Source of the DNA: Flavobacterium humidisoli
GTDB lineage: Bacteria > Bacteroidota > Bacteroidia > Flavobacteriales > Flavobacteriaceae
Reading direction: 5' to 3'
DNA length: 64,000 bases
NCBI RefSeq assembly: GCF_023272795.1
Contig: NZ_CP096829.1
Coordinates: 1,178,001 to 1,242,000 of the forward strand
Notes under the pieces: model-generated
Databases searched by the model: none
What the model was told of the DNA's origin: nothing
The model's input: the letters and a program-made list of their open reading frames with translations, nothing else
Translations under genes and position numbers: made by a program
Shown: piece after piece, positions 16,731 through 26,244 of the stretch
How positions within the stretch are numbered: position 1 is the stretch's first letter
Layout: each line of letters begins with the position of its first letter

Positions 16731-17747
16731 ATGAAGATAATTGTGCCAATGGCAGGCCGTGGATCAAGATTGAGGCCTCATACATTAACCGTTCCAAAAC
16801 CACTAATTCCGGTTGCGGGAAAATCTATCGTTCACCGTTTAGTAGAAGATATTGCCAAAATATTAAAAGAACCAATTGAAGAAGTTGCTTTTATTTTAGG
16901 AGATGAGGCTTTTTTTGGAGATGATGTTGTAGCAAGCTTAGAAGATTTAGCAAAAGGATTAGGGGCTAAAGCTTCAATTTACCGTCAGGATCAGCCTTTA
17001 GGAACTGGACATGCGATCATGTGTGCAAAAGAATCTCTATCTGGACCAGCGGTAATTGCTTATGCAGATACTTTAATTAGAGCAGATTTTGAATTAGATC
17101 CAGAAGCAGATGCTGTAATCTGGGTAAAACAAGTAGATGAGCCTGAGGCTTTTGGTGTTGTAAAACTAAACCAAAATAATGAAATTGTAGAATTGGTTGA
17201 AAAACCAAAAGAGTTTGTTAGCGATTTAGCCGTTATCGGAATTTATTATTTTAAAGAAGTCGGAGTTTTAAGAAACGAACTTCAAAATGTTTTGGATAAT
17301 AATATTCAGAATGGTGGAGAATACCAGATTAATGATGGTATCAAAGCGATGATGGCAAACGGAAAAGTTTTTAAAACTGGAAGTGTAGACGAGTGGATGG
17401 ACTGCGGAAATAAAGATGTTACCGTAGAAACTAATACTAGAATGTTAGGTTTTCTTCATAATGATGGAGAGCATTTAGTTGATTACGGCGTAACTTTAGA
17501 GAATTCGACAATTATTCCTCCTTGTTATATAGGAGAAAATGTGGTCTTGAAAAATACGACAATCGGACCAAATGTATCTCTTGGAAATGGATGTCACGTA
17601 ACAGACAGTACAATCAAAAACAGTTTGGTACAAACGTATTCTAAAATTAAAAATGCTAATCTTGATAATGCAATGATTGGAAATCATGTAAGTTACGACG
17701 GTAAATTTACGAGTATCAGTATTGGAGATTACGCTGTTTTAGAATAA
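16731..17747 (+). CDS. Sugar-phosphate nucleotidyltransferase
   Basis: A 338-residue enzyme that should join a sugar-1-phosphate to an NTP to give an activated NDP-sugar. The N-terminal Rossmann-like domain has the nucleotide-binding signature PMAGRGSRLRPHTLTVPKP (residues 6-24) and the GTGHA loop near 92-96; the C-terminal 80 residues have hexapeptide-like left-handed beta-helix repeats (IGENVVLKNTTIGPNVSLGN). Similar to glucose-1-phosphate thymidylyl/uridylyltransferases; the exact sugar and nucleotide cannot be read off. Probably cotranscribed with dut upstream and the TPR gene 48 bases downstream. Confidence 0.88.
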   Translation: MKIIVPMAGRGSRLRPHTLTVPKPLIPVAGKSIVHRLVEDIAKILKEPIEEVAFILGDEAFFGDDVVASLEDLAKGLGAKASIYRQDQPLGTGHAIMCAKESLSGPAVIAYADTLIRADFELDPEADAVIWVKQVDEPEAFGVVKLNQNNEIVELVEKPKEFVSDLAVIGIYYFKEVGVLRNELQNVLDNNIQNGGEYQINDGIKAMMANGKVFKTGSVDEWMDCGNKDVTVETNTRMLGFLHNDGEHLVDYGVTLENSTIIPPCYIGENVVLKNTTIGPNVSLGNGCHVTDSTIKNSLVQTYSKIKNANLDNAMIGNHVSYDGKFTSISIGDYAVLE

Positions 17748-17795
17748 AATAAAAATTAGCAAGGTTTCGTTTTGTTTAAAATGTAATTCTTACAA

Positions 17796-19148
17796 ATGAT
17801 CAAAAAAAGAGTTTTTACAGTTTTGTTTTTTGCTTTATTCAGCACATCATTTTCGGTTTTTGCACAGACAGAACCCGAAGATATTGCCATGGCACCAGAC
17901 GAATACCAAGACTCGTTTTATGAATCATTAAAACAAAAAGGAATTGAAAATTATGATAAAGCTATTGTATCATTGGAGAAATGTATAAAACTAAAACCCA
18001 ATGATGCAGTTGCTTATTTTGAATTAGGAAAAAACTATCTGGCGCTTAAGCAATACCCAAACGCACAAGATGCTTTTGAAAAAGCCACACAGCTTGATCC
18101 TAAAAATAAATGGTTTTGGCTTGGAATTTACGATGTAAGTTACGAGACAAAAAATTATCCTTTGGCAATTGAAATTATCCAAAAAATCATTGTTTTTGAC
18201 GAAGAATATAAAGACGATTTGATTTCGTTATACATGATTACAAATCAGTATGATAAGGCATTGACAGCGATTAATGAAATGAATGATAAATTCGGAAAAT
18301 CGGCTGATAGAGAAATTTATAAAGCGCAGATTTTATCACAAGGAAAATATCAGAATGCCGAAATTGATAATTTAGTTGAACAGATTAAAAAAAATCCGAA
18401 AGAAGAGGCAAATTATTTGAACCTAATTCTTTTGTATTCAAAAAATAATGAGAATGAGAAATCGCTTGATGTAGCAAAACAGCTGGCAAAAGAAATTCCA
18501 AATTCAGAATGGGCGCAAGTGAGTTTGTTCAAAACTTATTTGGATGCCAATCAGGCGGATAAAGCGATAAAATCGATGAATGTGATTTTAGCAAGTTCAA
18601 AAATCGATTCAAAAATCAAACATAGAACTTTGAATGAGTTTTTGATTTATGTAAATAAAAACCCACAGTATTCTGCCGATTTAGAAAAAGCCATTTCTTA
18701 TTTTGACAACGATAAAGATGTTGATGTAGCCAAAGAAATTGGAAAGTTTTATCACAGCAAAGGACAATTTGAAAATGCGATTAAATATTATGAAAAAGAT
18801 TTAAAGGCAAATTCAGATACAGATCTTGAAACCAATATGTTATTGCTGGAAGCGTATGCGCAAGCAAAACAATACGAGCCAATGACCAAAAGAGCTATGA
18901 TGCTGATCGAAGTTTATCCGAGTCAGGCTCAGTTTTATTACTATGCTGGTTTAGGAAGTAATCAGCTTAAACAGTTTAAAAATGCAAAAACTGTCTTAGA
19001 AATGGGTCTTGATTATGTGGTGGATGACGTAAAATTAGAATCAAATTTTAATAATCAGTTAGGAGAGGCATACAATGGTTTGGGAGATGCAAAGAAAAAA
19101 GAGGAATACTTTTTGAAGGCAAATGAATTATTAAAGAAGAAAAAATAA
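17796..19148 (+). CDS. Secreted TPR protein
   Basis: A 450-residue protein with a signal peptide (residues 1-23, ending SVFAQ) and tetratricopeptide repeats over nearly all of the mature chain; the clearest are DAVAYFELGKNYLALKQY (about 68-85) and the one near 320-340. TPR proteins are scaffolds, and this one should act in the periplasm. The DUF4292-like lipoprotein gene follows 14 bases downstream and the EnvC-like gene after that; this trio is a familiar arrangement in flavobacteria and suggests an envelope or cell-wall role. Function not established. Confidence 0.8.
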   Translation: MIKKRVFTVLFFALFSTSFSVFAQTEPEDIAMAPDEYQDSFYESLKQKGIENYDKAIVSLEKCIKLKPNDAVAYFELGKNYLALKQYPNAQDAFEKATQLDPKNKWFWLGIYDVSYETKNYPLAIEIIQKIIVFDEEYKDDLISLYMITNQYDKALTAINEMNDKFGKSADREIYKAQILSQGKYQNAEIDNLVEQIKKNPKEEANYLNLILLYSKNNENEKSLDVAKQLAKEIPNSEWAQVSLFKTYLDANQADKAIKSMNVILASSKIDSKIKHRTLNEFLIYVNKNPQYSADLEKAISYFDNDKDVDVAKEIGKFYHSKGQFENAIKYYEKDLKANSDTDLETNMLLLEAYAQAKQYEPMTKRAMMLIEVYPSQAQFYYYAGLGSNQLKQFKNAKTVLEMGLDYVVDDVKLESNFNNQLGEAYNGLGDAKKKEEYFLKANELLKKKK

Positions 19149-19162
19149 AAAAGAGAATTCAG

Positions 19163-19942
19163 ATGAAAAAATATATATCAATACTAGTATTGTCTATTGC
19201 CGTAATTTCATGTAAATCGAAAGCAGTAGCAGTGCAAGGAAATACAAGCCAGACAATTGCACCAAAAGAAGACAAAAAAGTAATCGAAAAACATTACGAT
19301 AATAAGTTAGATTTTTCTACCTTATATATTAAGGCCAGCGCAAAATATGTTGATGAAAAACAAAGTCAAAATGTTACTGCCGAAATTAGAATCGAAAAAG
19401 ACAAACAGATTTTAATAAGTGTTCGTTTTTTAGGAATTACAATGGCAAAAGCATTAATAACACCTTCAGCCGTAAGTTATTATGAGAAAATAAATAGTAC
19501 TTACTACGAAGGAGATTTTTCAAGTTTGAGCAAATGGCTAGGAACAGATTTAGATTATACTAAAGTTCAAAATCTATTGGTTGGAGAAGCTTTTGACGAT
19601 TTAAGAAAAGGAAAATATACGCAGACAATTGTAGACAATCTTTTTAGATTAGACGAAGAAAAAGATGCCAACTTGAAGAAAACTTTTTTCTTAGATGGAG
19701 AAAAATATTTAATTCAAAAGGAAGAGATTTCGCAGCCATCTGAAAACAGAACCTTACAAATTGCGTATTCTGACACTAAAAATTTTGATCAAGGAGCCTT
19801 ACCTACAAGCGTCGAAATCAATGCAGTGCAGCCAAAAGGCAAAACAAGTATTAACTTGAATTATAACAATATTTCATTTAATGAAGAACTTTCTTTTCCG
19901 TATAGCGTTCCGAGCGGTTATAAAAAAGTTACAATTAAGTAA
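19163..19942 (+). CDS. DUF4292-like outer-envelope lipoprotein
   Basis: A 259-residue lipoprotein with signal peptide and lipobox AVISC (Cys17). The mature protein is beta-rich and hydrophilic, with the pattern of the DUF4292 family, whose fold is thought to resemble LolA/LolB-type lipid-binding half barrels. It lies between a secreted TPR protein and an EnvC-like protein with short spacers (14 and 24 bases), so the three are likely cotranscribed. The biochemical role is unknown. Confidence 0.8.
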   Translation: MKKYISILVLSIAVISCKSKAVAVQGNTSQTIAPKEDKKVIEKHYDNKLDFSTLYIKASAKYVDEKQSQNVTAEIRIEKDKQILISVRFLGITMAKALITPSAVSYYEKINSTYYEGDFSSLSKWLGTDLDYTKVQNLLVGEAFDDLRKGKYTQTIVDNLFRLDEEKDANLKKTFFLDGEKYLIQKEEISQPSENRTLQIAYSDTKNFDQGALPTSVEINAVQPKGKTSINLNYNNISFNEELSFPYSVPSGYKKVTIK

Positions 19943-19966
19943 ATTTGCAAAAATAAAAATAGAAAC

Positions 19967-21223
19967 ATGCCAAAATTTCTCCTAAGTCTAGTTTTAGTTT
20001 GTGCCACTACATTTGTATGGGCACAGGATTCTCAGCAAGAAAAACTGGAACAGCGTAAAGCTCAAATTCAGCAGGAAATCAGAGATAACGAAAAGATGCT
20101 ACAGTCTGTTCGAAAAAAAGAGAAATCTGCTGTAAATGAATATTTAATTCAGGCAAACAAAATCAAGCTAAAAGAGAAATTAATCAATACTACAGCGAAA
20201 CAAGAAAAACTGATTAGTAATGATATGTACATTAATCAGGTTCAGGTTAATAAACTTAAAAAAGAACTGAAAGTTCTAAAGGAAGACTATGCCGAGATGA
20301 TTTTAAAATCATACAAAAGCCGTTCTGAACAGAGCCGTGCAATGTTTATTTTATCTTCTGAAAGTTTCTTACAAGCTTATAAAAGAGCTCAATACCTAAA
20401 ACAATATACTGCTTTCAGAAAAAATCAAGGTCTTGAAATTCAGTCCAAAACAGCTCAATTAGTTGATTTTAATGCTAAACTGGATGGTCAAAGACAAGTA
20501 AAAAAGAAGATTATTGCTGAGAACCAAAAAGAAAAAGTAACTCTTGAAGAAGAGAAAAAAGAACAGCAAAAATTAGTTAATTCGCTTAAAAAAGATAAAA
20601 ATAAAATTGCTGCAGATATTCGATCAAAACAAAATGAATCTAAACGTATCGACAAACAAATTGATCGTTTAATTCGTGAAGCCATTGCTGAAGCTAATAG
20701 AAAAGCAGCTGCAGAAAGAGCAAAAGCGAATCCAGGTTCTAGTGAAGCAAAAACGACAACAGTTTCTTCTTCAAAAATTGCAATGACTCCAGAAGATAAA
20801 GTTTTGGCTGCTGATTTTAAAGCCAATAGAGGAAGATTACCGTGGCCAGTAGAAAAAGGATTTATTTCTTTAGGTTACGGAGATCAGCCACACCCATTGC
20901 ATCCATCAATTACAGTTCATAATTCAGGAGTCGAGATTACAACAGAAGACGGCGCAAGCGCTAGAGCAGTATTTGCTGGAGAAGTTTCTAAAGTAATCGT
21001 TTTATCACCTGTGAATAAAGCAGTCGTGATTCAGCATGGAGACTTTTTTACCGTATATCAGAACTTAAGTTCAGTTTCTGTGAGTCAGGGAGATAAAGTG
21101 ACTATTAAGCAAAACATCGGAAAAGTGAGAACAAGTGGAGATACAGGAAAAACAATTATTAAATTCTTGATTCTTCAAAATACATCAAATAATAATCCCG
21201 AAGGATGGCTGCAAAGCAGATAA
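19967..21223 (+). CDS. EnvC-like murein hydrolase activator (degenerate M23 domain)
   Basis: A 418-residue periplasmic protein: signal peptide (1-19, ending VWAQ), a long coiled coil (about 22-255), and a C-terminal LytM/M23 domain (about 285-418). In active M23 enzymes zinc is held by HxxxD and HxH motifs. Here the first becomes HNSGVEI (Asp to Glu), the YxHL motif becomes YQNL, and the final LHFE becomes IKFLIL, so at least one ligand is lost. The layout and degeneration match EnvC/NlpD-type regulators that switch on amidases during cell division rather than cut peptidoglycan themselves. Last gene of the block, followed by a terminator. Confidence 0.87.
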   Translation: MPKFLLSLVLVCATTFVWAQDSQQEKLEQRKAQIQQEIRDNEKMLQSVRKKEKSAVNEYLIQANKIKLKEKLINTTAKQEKLISNDMYINQVQVNKLKKELKVLKEDYAEMILKSYKSRSEQSRAMFILSSESFLQAYKRAQYLKQYTAFRKNQGLEIQSKTAQLVDFNAKLDGQRQVKKKIIAENQKEKVTLEEEKKEQQKLVNSLKKDKNKIAADIRSKQNESKRIDKQIDRLIREAIAEANRKAAAERAKANPGSSEAKTTTVSSSKIAMTPEDKVLAADFKANRGRLPWPVEKGFISLGYGDQPHPLHPSITVHNSGVEITTEDGASARAVFAGEVSKVIVLSPVNKAVVIQHGDFFTVYQNLSSVSVSQGDKVTIKQNIGKVRTSGDTGKTIIKFLILQNTSNNNPEGWLQSR

Positions 21224-21250
21224 AGTTCTTCTGAAAAGATTACTCTATAA

Positions 21251-21285
21251 AAAATCCTTTCCATCAAACTGATGGAAAGGATTTT
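21251..21285. terminator. Bidirectional terminator between EnvC-like and SusD genes
   Basis: A perfect 15-bp stem (21251-21265 with 21271-21285, AAAATCCTTTCCATC arm) and a five-base loop. A/T runs flank both sides, so it can end transcripts from the plus-strand block and from the minus-strand susCD pair, whose stop codon is at 21291. Confidence 0.88.
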
Positions 21286-21290
21286 CTAGT

Positions 21291-22871
21291 TTAATTGCTT
21301 ACGTTATCAGGATTTTGAATTAGTGCAGGATTAGAATCTAAATCGTATCGCGGAATTTTAAACAGGAAATTTTTAGAAGGAACAAATTGTAAAGGGTTGT
21401 TTACGTACATATTAATTCCGTTGTCATTTCCATATTTTACGTGTTCTGAAATATTTTTCCCAATTCGATTGGTTCTTAATTCATCAAAAAACAATAATCC
21501 TTCACCAACAAATTCCCATCCTCTTTCTTTATAAATGGCGTCTGCAAATTGCTCTTTGTTTAAGCCTGGAGTTAGATCTGGAAGTTTTGCTCTGTTTCTT
21601 ACTCTGTTTACGTAAGCATAAGCCGCAGCGGGACCGTTGATTTCATTTTCTGCTTCGGCATAATCTAGCAACACATCGGCATAACGAATGACATAAGAAT
21701 TTGCCTGCGGTTTTTTTAGCGAAGCAGAACTTTCGGTTCTGTCATAAAATTTCAGATTTCCTGGCGAAGCTGTTTTCCATCCCTTAGATCCAGGAAAGAA
21801 ACCTTTATCGGCTGGAACAAATTCGATAGTTTGCAAAATATGACTCGAATTTCCTTTTTCAGTAACATTAACCGTTGTTAAAAAACTGCCCTCTTTTCTT
21901 GTATCGTCACTGCTGTAAGAAAGATAATGCTGAATTGAAGGGCCGAATCTGTGATACATATAACAGCCTAATGTCGTCTCGGTTATATTTACACCAAACA
22001 TAACATGGTTATTGTTGTATTCATTTTCGACACCGCCATATTGCATTTCAAAAACAGATTCAATTCCGTTTTTATTATTGATATTCCACCAATACCAAAG
22101 ATCCTTAAAATTAGACTGTAAATCGTATTGACTAGACTGAATTACTTTTGTGGTGTACTCTTTAGACTTTTGAAAAAAGGTTTTATCGCCCGTCATACTT
22201 CCTCGTGTAAGATATAAATCTCCTAGTAAAGCCTGCGCAGCTCCTTTTGAAGCTCGCCAAATATTATCACTTGGATAACCCGATTTTTGAGGTAAATTTT
22301 CTTCAGCATATTCAAGATCGGCAATAATGTAAGCATAGGTCTCCTCGGTTGTTTTTCTTGGTATTGCTAAATTCTTTAATCCCTCGGTAAAAGTTTCAGG
22401 AATTGGGACGCCTCCGTACATACGCACTAAATTGTAATAAGTTGCCGCTCTCAGAAAACGAGCTTCTGCAAAATATCTTTTTTTAAGTGTTTCATCCATT
22501 TCAACATCTGAACCTCTGCCAATAACTAAATTTGCTCGATTGATAATATTGTAGGCATCGTCCCAATTGGTAATAACCATTTTGTCAGCATTATTCATGT
22601 CGGACCACACATTCCAAAGTTGCACATCGTCTTTTGCGTAAGCAGGCGAACCAAATTCGGTTAATACCTCCAAGTACATAATATATTTGTAATTCCCATT
22701 AAAACCATTTTGATAACCATCATAAACGCTTACTAAAGCAGTATTTAATTCGTCGGCATTTTTATAGTAATTACTAGGCGATAGGAAAGTATAAGGTTCT
22801 TCAGCCAAATCGGTGCATTGTGAAAAAAGCAGTATTGCACAACCCGAAAAGATATATTTTAGAATTTTCAT
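21291..22871 (-). CDS. SusD/RagB family nutrient-binding lipoprotein
   Basis: A 526-residue outer-membrane lipoprotein with lipobox LLFSQC (Cys19). It has the SusD fold hallmarks: an N-terminal helical TPR-like core with AEARFLRAATYYNLVRMYG near residue 135-153, and the C-terminal RYADVLLDYAEAENEING stretch near 395. SusD proteins sit as a lid on SusC and capture glycans, peptides or other oligomers at the cell surface. The susC gene lies 18 bases upstream on the same strand. No glycoside hydrolase, peptidase or regulator gene is adjacent, so the substrate is unknown. Confidence 0.93.
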   Translation of the reverse strand: MKILKYIFSGCAILLFSQCTDLAEEPYTFLSPSNYYKNADELNTALVSVYDGYQNGFNGNYKYIMYLEVLTEFGSPAYAKDDVQLWNVWSDMNNADKMVITNWDDAYNIINRANLVIGRGSDVEMDETLKKRYFAEARFLRAATYYNLVRMYGGVPIPETFTEGLKNLAIPRKTTEETYAYIIADLEYAEENLPQKSGYPSDNIWRASKGAAQALLGDLYLTRGSMTGDKTFFQKSKEYTTKVIQSSQYDLQSNFKDLWYWWNINNKNGIESVFEMQYGGVENEYNNNHVMFGVNITETTLGCYMYHRFGPSIQHYLSYSSDDTRKEGSFLTTVNVTEKGNSSHILQTIEFVPADKGFFPGSKGWKTASPGNLKFYDRTESSASLKKPQANSYVIRYADVLLDYAEAENEINGPAAAYAYVNRVRNRAKLPDLTPGLNKEQFADAIYKERGWEFVGEGLLFFDELRTNRIGKNISEHVKYGNDNGINMYVNNPLQFVPSKNFLFKIPRYDLDSNPALIQNPDNVSN

Positions 22872-22889
22872 TTGTATATATTTTTTAAA

Positions 22890-25880
22890 TTAAAATTTCG
22901 CAGTAAAACCAATCAGCATTGTTTTTACATAAGGAGAAGTTACATTTCCGCTTTCTGGATTATAGCCTCTGTGGTTTGCAATATTGATAAAGTTCTGTGC
23001 ATTCACATACACATTTAACTGTTTTACCCAATCAACACTTTTGATTACGTTAGATAAATTGTAAGCCAGTTTAATGTTTTTAACCACAAAATAATTCCAG
23101 TCTCCGTTTGTACGATCAGATAAGTACACATCTTTAGCGCCCGCTCTAGGGAAATTTCCAGATGGATTTGTCGGACTCCACATTCTATCATAAGCATATT
23201 GCGTCGGAATATAATTTCTGTTCTGAATCTGGTTTTCACCAAAAATCATATAATTGCTATCTTCGTCAGAAGCTAAGCCAGTTGCGCCTTGTCCATAAAT
23301 GTCTAGTGTCAGATTCTTGTAACTAAGATTAGTTGATATTCCGTAAAAGAAATCGGGAGAAGTGGTTCCTATATTTACGTAATCGTCATTGTTAATGATT
23401 TTGTCGTTGTTTTTGTCCACATACATTTCTTCTCCAAGCTGTGCCGTAGGACGTATTTGCTGATAAGCCGTCAGCTGTTCTTGAGTTTTAATAATACCAG
23501 CAGATTCTCTAGCCCAAACACTATTTACAGGCTGGCCAACAATTAGATATTTAGCAATTCCAGCAGAAGAACTTCCAACATTTATGCGGCTAACATCTCC
23601 ATAAAGGCTCACAATTTCGTTTTTGTTTTTAGAGAAATTACCGCTTATATCCCATTTAAAATTAGAGTCTATTACTTTTACTCTTGCAGTAACCTCAAAG
23701 CCAATATTTTTGACTTCGCCAATATTTTGAAGCATACTAGAATAACCAGAAGTGGTAGGAATAGGAACGTTGTATAAAAGATCTGAAGTTTGTCTCTGAT
23801 AAAAATCTAAATTCAAATCAAATCTTTTCCATAAACTTAAATCGATTCCCGCATTATACTGAATGTTGCGTTCCCACTTCAAATCGGGATTTCCAATTGT
23901 CTCTACAAACCCAAAAATCGGATTGTTATCGTACACATAATTTGCTTTAACAAGTTTAGACAAAGACTGATAATTACCTATTTCCTGATTACCTGTAACA
24001 CCATAACTTGCTCTTAATTTTAAAGCAGAAATCACATTACTATTTTTAAGAAAGTTTTCTTTGTCAACATTCCAGCCAAGTCCCAAAGAAGGGAAAAATC
24101 CCCATTTGTTGTTGCTTCCAAAACGAGACGATCCATCATAACGACCTGTTAAGGTTATAAGATATTTTTCGTTGTAAGCATAAGAAGTTCTTGCGGTCCA
24201 CGAAATTAATTTACTAGAATATTTGTTAGAAGAATTGGTAATACTTGCTCGATCGGCATACGTAATATCATTTGCTCCTGTTGCATCATTTTGAAAACCA
24301 GACCCCTTAACACCCAAATCTTCATAAACATATTCTTGCCATGAATAAACGGCCGTTGTAGTAAGACTATGTTTATCTTTCCAAGTATTAGCATAACTTA
24401 AAATATTATCTGTTAACTGAGAGCTTTGTCTTCTGTAATATTGTCCTCCAGTTCCTGTGTTTCCAGATCCAATTCCGGCAGTAGATTTTGAAGTATAATA
24501 TTCATATTGTTTTTCATTAGAAATATCTACTCCATAATTGGTTTTAAAAGTTAGATTTTTGGCAAGTTTAAAATGTGCATATACATCGCCAAGAATACGG
24601 TCTGTAGAAATTTCGTTTGTCATTTCTGATGCCTCCGAAACAGGATTCCAAGTACCTTCAAAATAAGAGCTTACAGCAGGATCTTCTGTAGCATAATACC
24701 AGCTTCCATCTGGATTTTTTACAGGTATTGTTGGCCAGCCATATCTAAAAATATCTCCAGTAGGATTGTTTCGGATATCTCTTTGTGATCGTCCCACTTG
24801 TAAATGCGTTCCTACCGTAAGCCAAGGTTTATATTCGTGATTTAAATTGGTTCTAAGAGTTAGTTTCTTAAAACCAGATGCTTCTACGATTCCGTCTTGC
24901 GAAAAAATATTACCAGAAAGGAGATAAGTTGTGTTGTCTTTTCCTCCGCTAAAAGACAAAGAATAGTTTTGCATAAGCGCCATATTCTGAATGATTTCGT
25001 CTTGCCAGTCTGTGTTAATATTTGGGGCAGGATTGGTGGCAGAGTAAACAGGTTTTCCAGTAGAATATGTGTAAGCATCATTTATAAAATTGACAAAACT
25101 ATCTCTGCTTAACGTTTTAGGAAGTCGGGTAGGAGTTGAGATTCCTTGAGTGCCTACGATTTCCAGATTGTTTTGTCCTTTTTTTCCTCTTTTTGTTGTA
25201 ATCAAGATAACGCCATTTGCTCCTCTTGACCCGTAAATTGCGGCCGAAGAAGCATCTTTAAGAATCTCCATAGATTCAATGTCGTTAGAACTAATGTCGT
25301 TTAAGTTACTATTTACAAGCGGGAAACCGTCAACAACAATTAAAGGATCATTTCCTGCACTGACAGATCCGTTCCCGCGAATTCTTATTTTAGGAGAAGA
25401 ACCTGGAGAAGAATCGTTGTTTAAAACAGCAACACCTGCCGCTCGTCCCTGAACAGCTTCTAACGGATTTGAACTAGTAACAGTATTAAGAACATCGCCT
25501 TTAATTTGTGCGATCGAACCCGTTAAATCACTTTTTTTCATAGTTCCATAACCAACAACAACTACTTCTTTGAGCTCGGCAACTTCATCGCTTAATGTGA
25601 TATCGATAATGGAGGATTTTTCAACCGTTTTTTCGATTGTTTTAGAACCAGTAGAACTAAAAATTAAAATACTTCCTGTACTTGCGTTTATGGAATATTT
25701 TCCATCAAAGTCGGAAATGGTGTTAATTTGTGAACCCTTTACGACAATATTCGCTCCGGGAATTGGAATTCCATTAGAATCCGTGATTGATCCAGTTACC
25801 ATTTTGTTTTGTGCTTGTGTGGTTAGATGCACAAAAATGGAAAAGATCAAAATTAACAAATGGCTAATTTTGTTTTTCAT
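22890..25880 (-). CDS. SusC/RagA family TonB-dependent outer-membrane transporter
   Basis: A 996-residue outer-membrane importer. In order: signal peptide (1-23), a carboxypeptidase-D-like domain (about 28-105, GSITDSNGIPIPGANIVVKG), the plug with the family hallmark VVVGYGTMKKSDLTGSI near 107-123 and GSRGANGVILITTKRGK near 218-234, and a 22-strand barrel ending in aromatic GFTAKF. It works with the SusD protein encoded 18 bases downstream and is driven by TonB. No anti-sigma/ECF pair or hybrid sensor is adjacent, and the 255-base upstream stretch shows no clear promoter box. Confidence 0.95.
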   Translation of the reverse strand: MKNKISHLLILIFSIFVHLTTQAQNKMVTGSITDSNGIPIPGANIVVKGSQINTISDFDGKYSINASTGSILIFSSTGSKTIEKTVEKSSIIDITLSDEVAELKEVVVVGYGTMKKSDLTGSIAQIKGDVLNTVTSSNPLEAVQGRAAGVAVLNNDSSPGSSPKIRIRGNGSVSAGNDPLIVVDGFPLVNSNLNDISSNDIESMEILKDASSAAIYGSRGANGVILITTKRGKKGQNNLEIVGTQGISTPTRLPKTLSRDSFVNFINDAYTYSTGKPVYSATNPAPNINTDWQDEIIQNMALMQNYSLSFSGGKDNTTYLLSGNIFSQDGIVEASGFKKLTLRTNLNHEYKPWLTVGTHLQVGRSQRDIRNNPTGDIFRYGWPTIPVKNPDGSWYYATEDPAVSSYFEGTWNPVSEASEMTNEISTDRILGDVYAHFKLAKNLTFKTNYGVDISNEKQYEYYTSKSTAGIGSGNTGTGGQYYRRQSSQLTDNILSYANTWKDKHSLTTTAVYSWQEYVYEDLGVKGSGFQNDATGANDITYADRASITNSSNKYSSKLISWTARTSYAYNEKYLITLTGRYDGSSRFGSNNKWGFFPSLGLGWNVDKENFLKNSNVISALKLRASYGVTGNQEIGNYQSLSKLVKANYVYDNNPIFGFVETIGNPDLKWERNIQYNAGIDLSLWKRFDLNLDFYQRQTSDLLYNVPIPTTSGYSSMLQNIGEVKNIGFEVTARVKVIDSNFKWDISGNFSKNKNEIVSLYGDVSRINVGSSSAGIAKYLIVGQPVNSVWARESAGIIKTQEQLTAYQQIRPTAQLGEEMYVDKNNDKIINNDDYVNIGTTSPDFFYGISTNLSYKNLTLDIYGQGATGLASDEDSNYMIFGENQIQNRNYIPTQYAYDRMWSPTNPSGNFPRAGAKDVYLSDRTNGDWNYFVVKNIKLAYNLSNVIKSVDWVKQLNVYVNAQNFINIANHRGYNPESGNVTSPYVKTMLIGFTAKF

Positions 25881-26182
25881 AAGAATAGATTTCGGTTAGT
25901 TAAAGTGTTTTAAACTTATTTATAACTGAAACCCTTTGTATCCTGCTCTATCCTGTTAGTTTTGAATTGAATAAGTTCTTTTTTAAAGAATACTTGAATC
26001 TTTTTTTCTTTGAAACGCTGATTTACTGCTTTTTAAGTTTAGTAGTACTAATTTTATTTTTATCAAAAAAAATGTGAAATTTTAACAATAATAAAATTAT
26101 TTAATAATTAAATCTTGATTGATTTTTTGTTATTATGTTTAAAAAATTATATAATTTATTGATATATGTATGCATGAAAAAC
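25881..26182. other. AT-rich spacer upstream of susC
   Basis: No convincing gene. This 300-base stretch must hold the susCD promoter, but I could not find a full TAnnTTTG box on the minus strand. It is very A/T-rich toward 26040-26160. Confidence 0.4.
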
Positions 26183-26214
26183 AAAAGTGGCAGAAAGAAT
26201 GCTCTGCCACTTTT
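26183..26214 (-). terminator. Terminator of the CBS-domain gene
   Basis: AAAAGTGGCAGA (26183-26194) pairs perfectly with TCTGCCACTTTT (26203-26214). On the minus strand it is followed by a T-rich run, 30 bases after the CBS gene stop codon. Confidence 0.85.
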
Positions 26215-26244
26215 AAGAATAAATTTATGTACGATGAATAGTAG

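Noticed and set aside
20488..20826. 112-codon minus-strand open frame inside the EnvC-like gene
   Set aside because: Antisense of a Lys/Glu-rich coiled coil yields a Ser/Phe/Leu-rich frame that mimics a membrane protein; no independent support.
25570..25899. 109-codon plus-strand open frame opposite the start of susC
   Set aside because: Antisense to the signal peptide and carboxypeptidase-like domain of susC, which are unambiguous.
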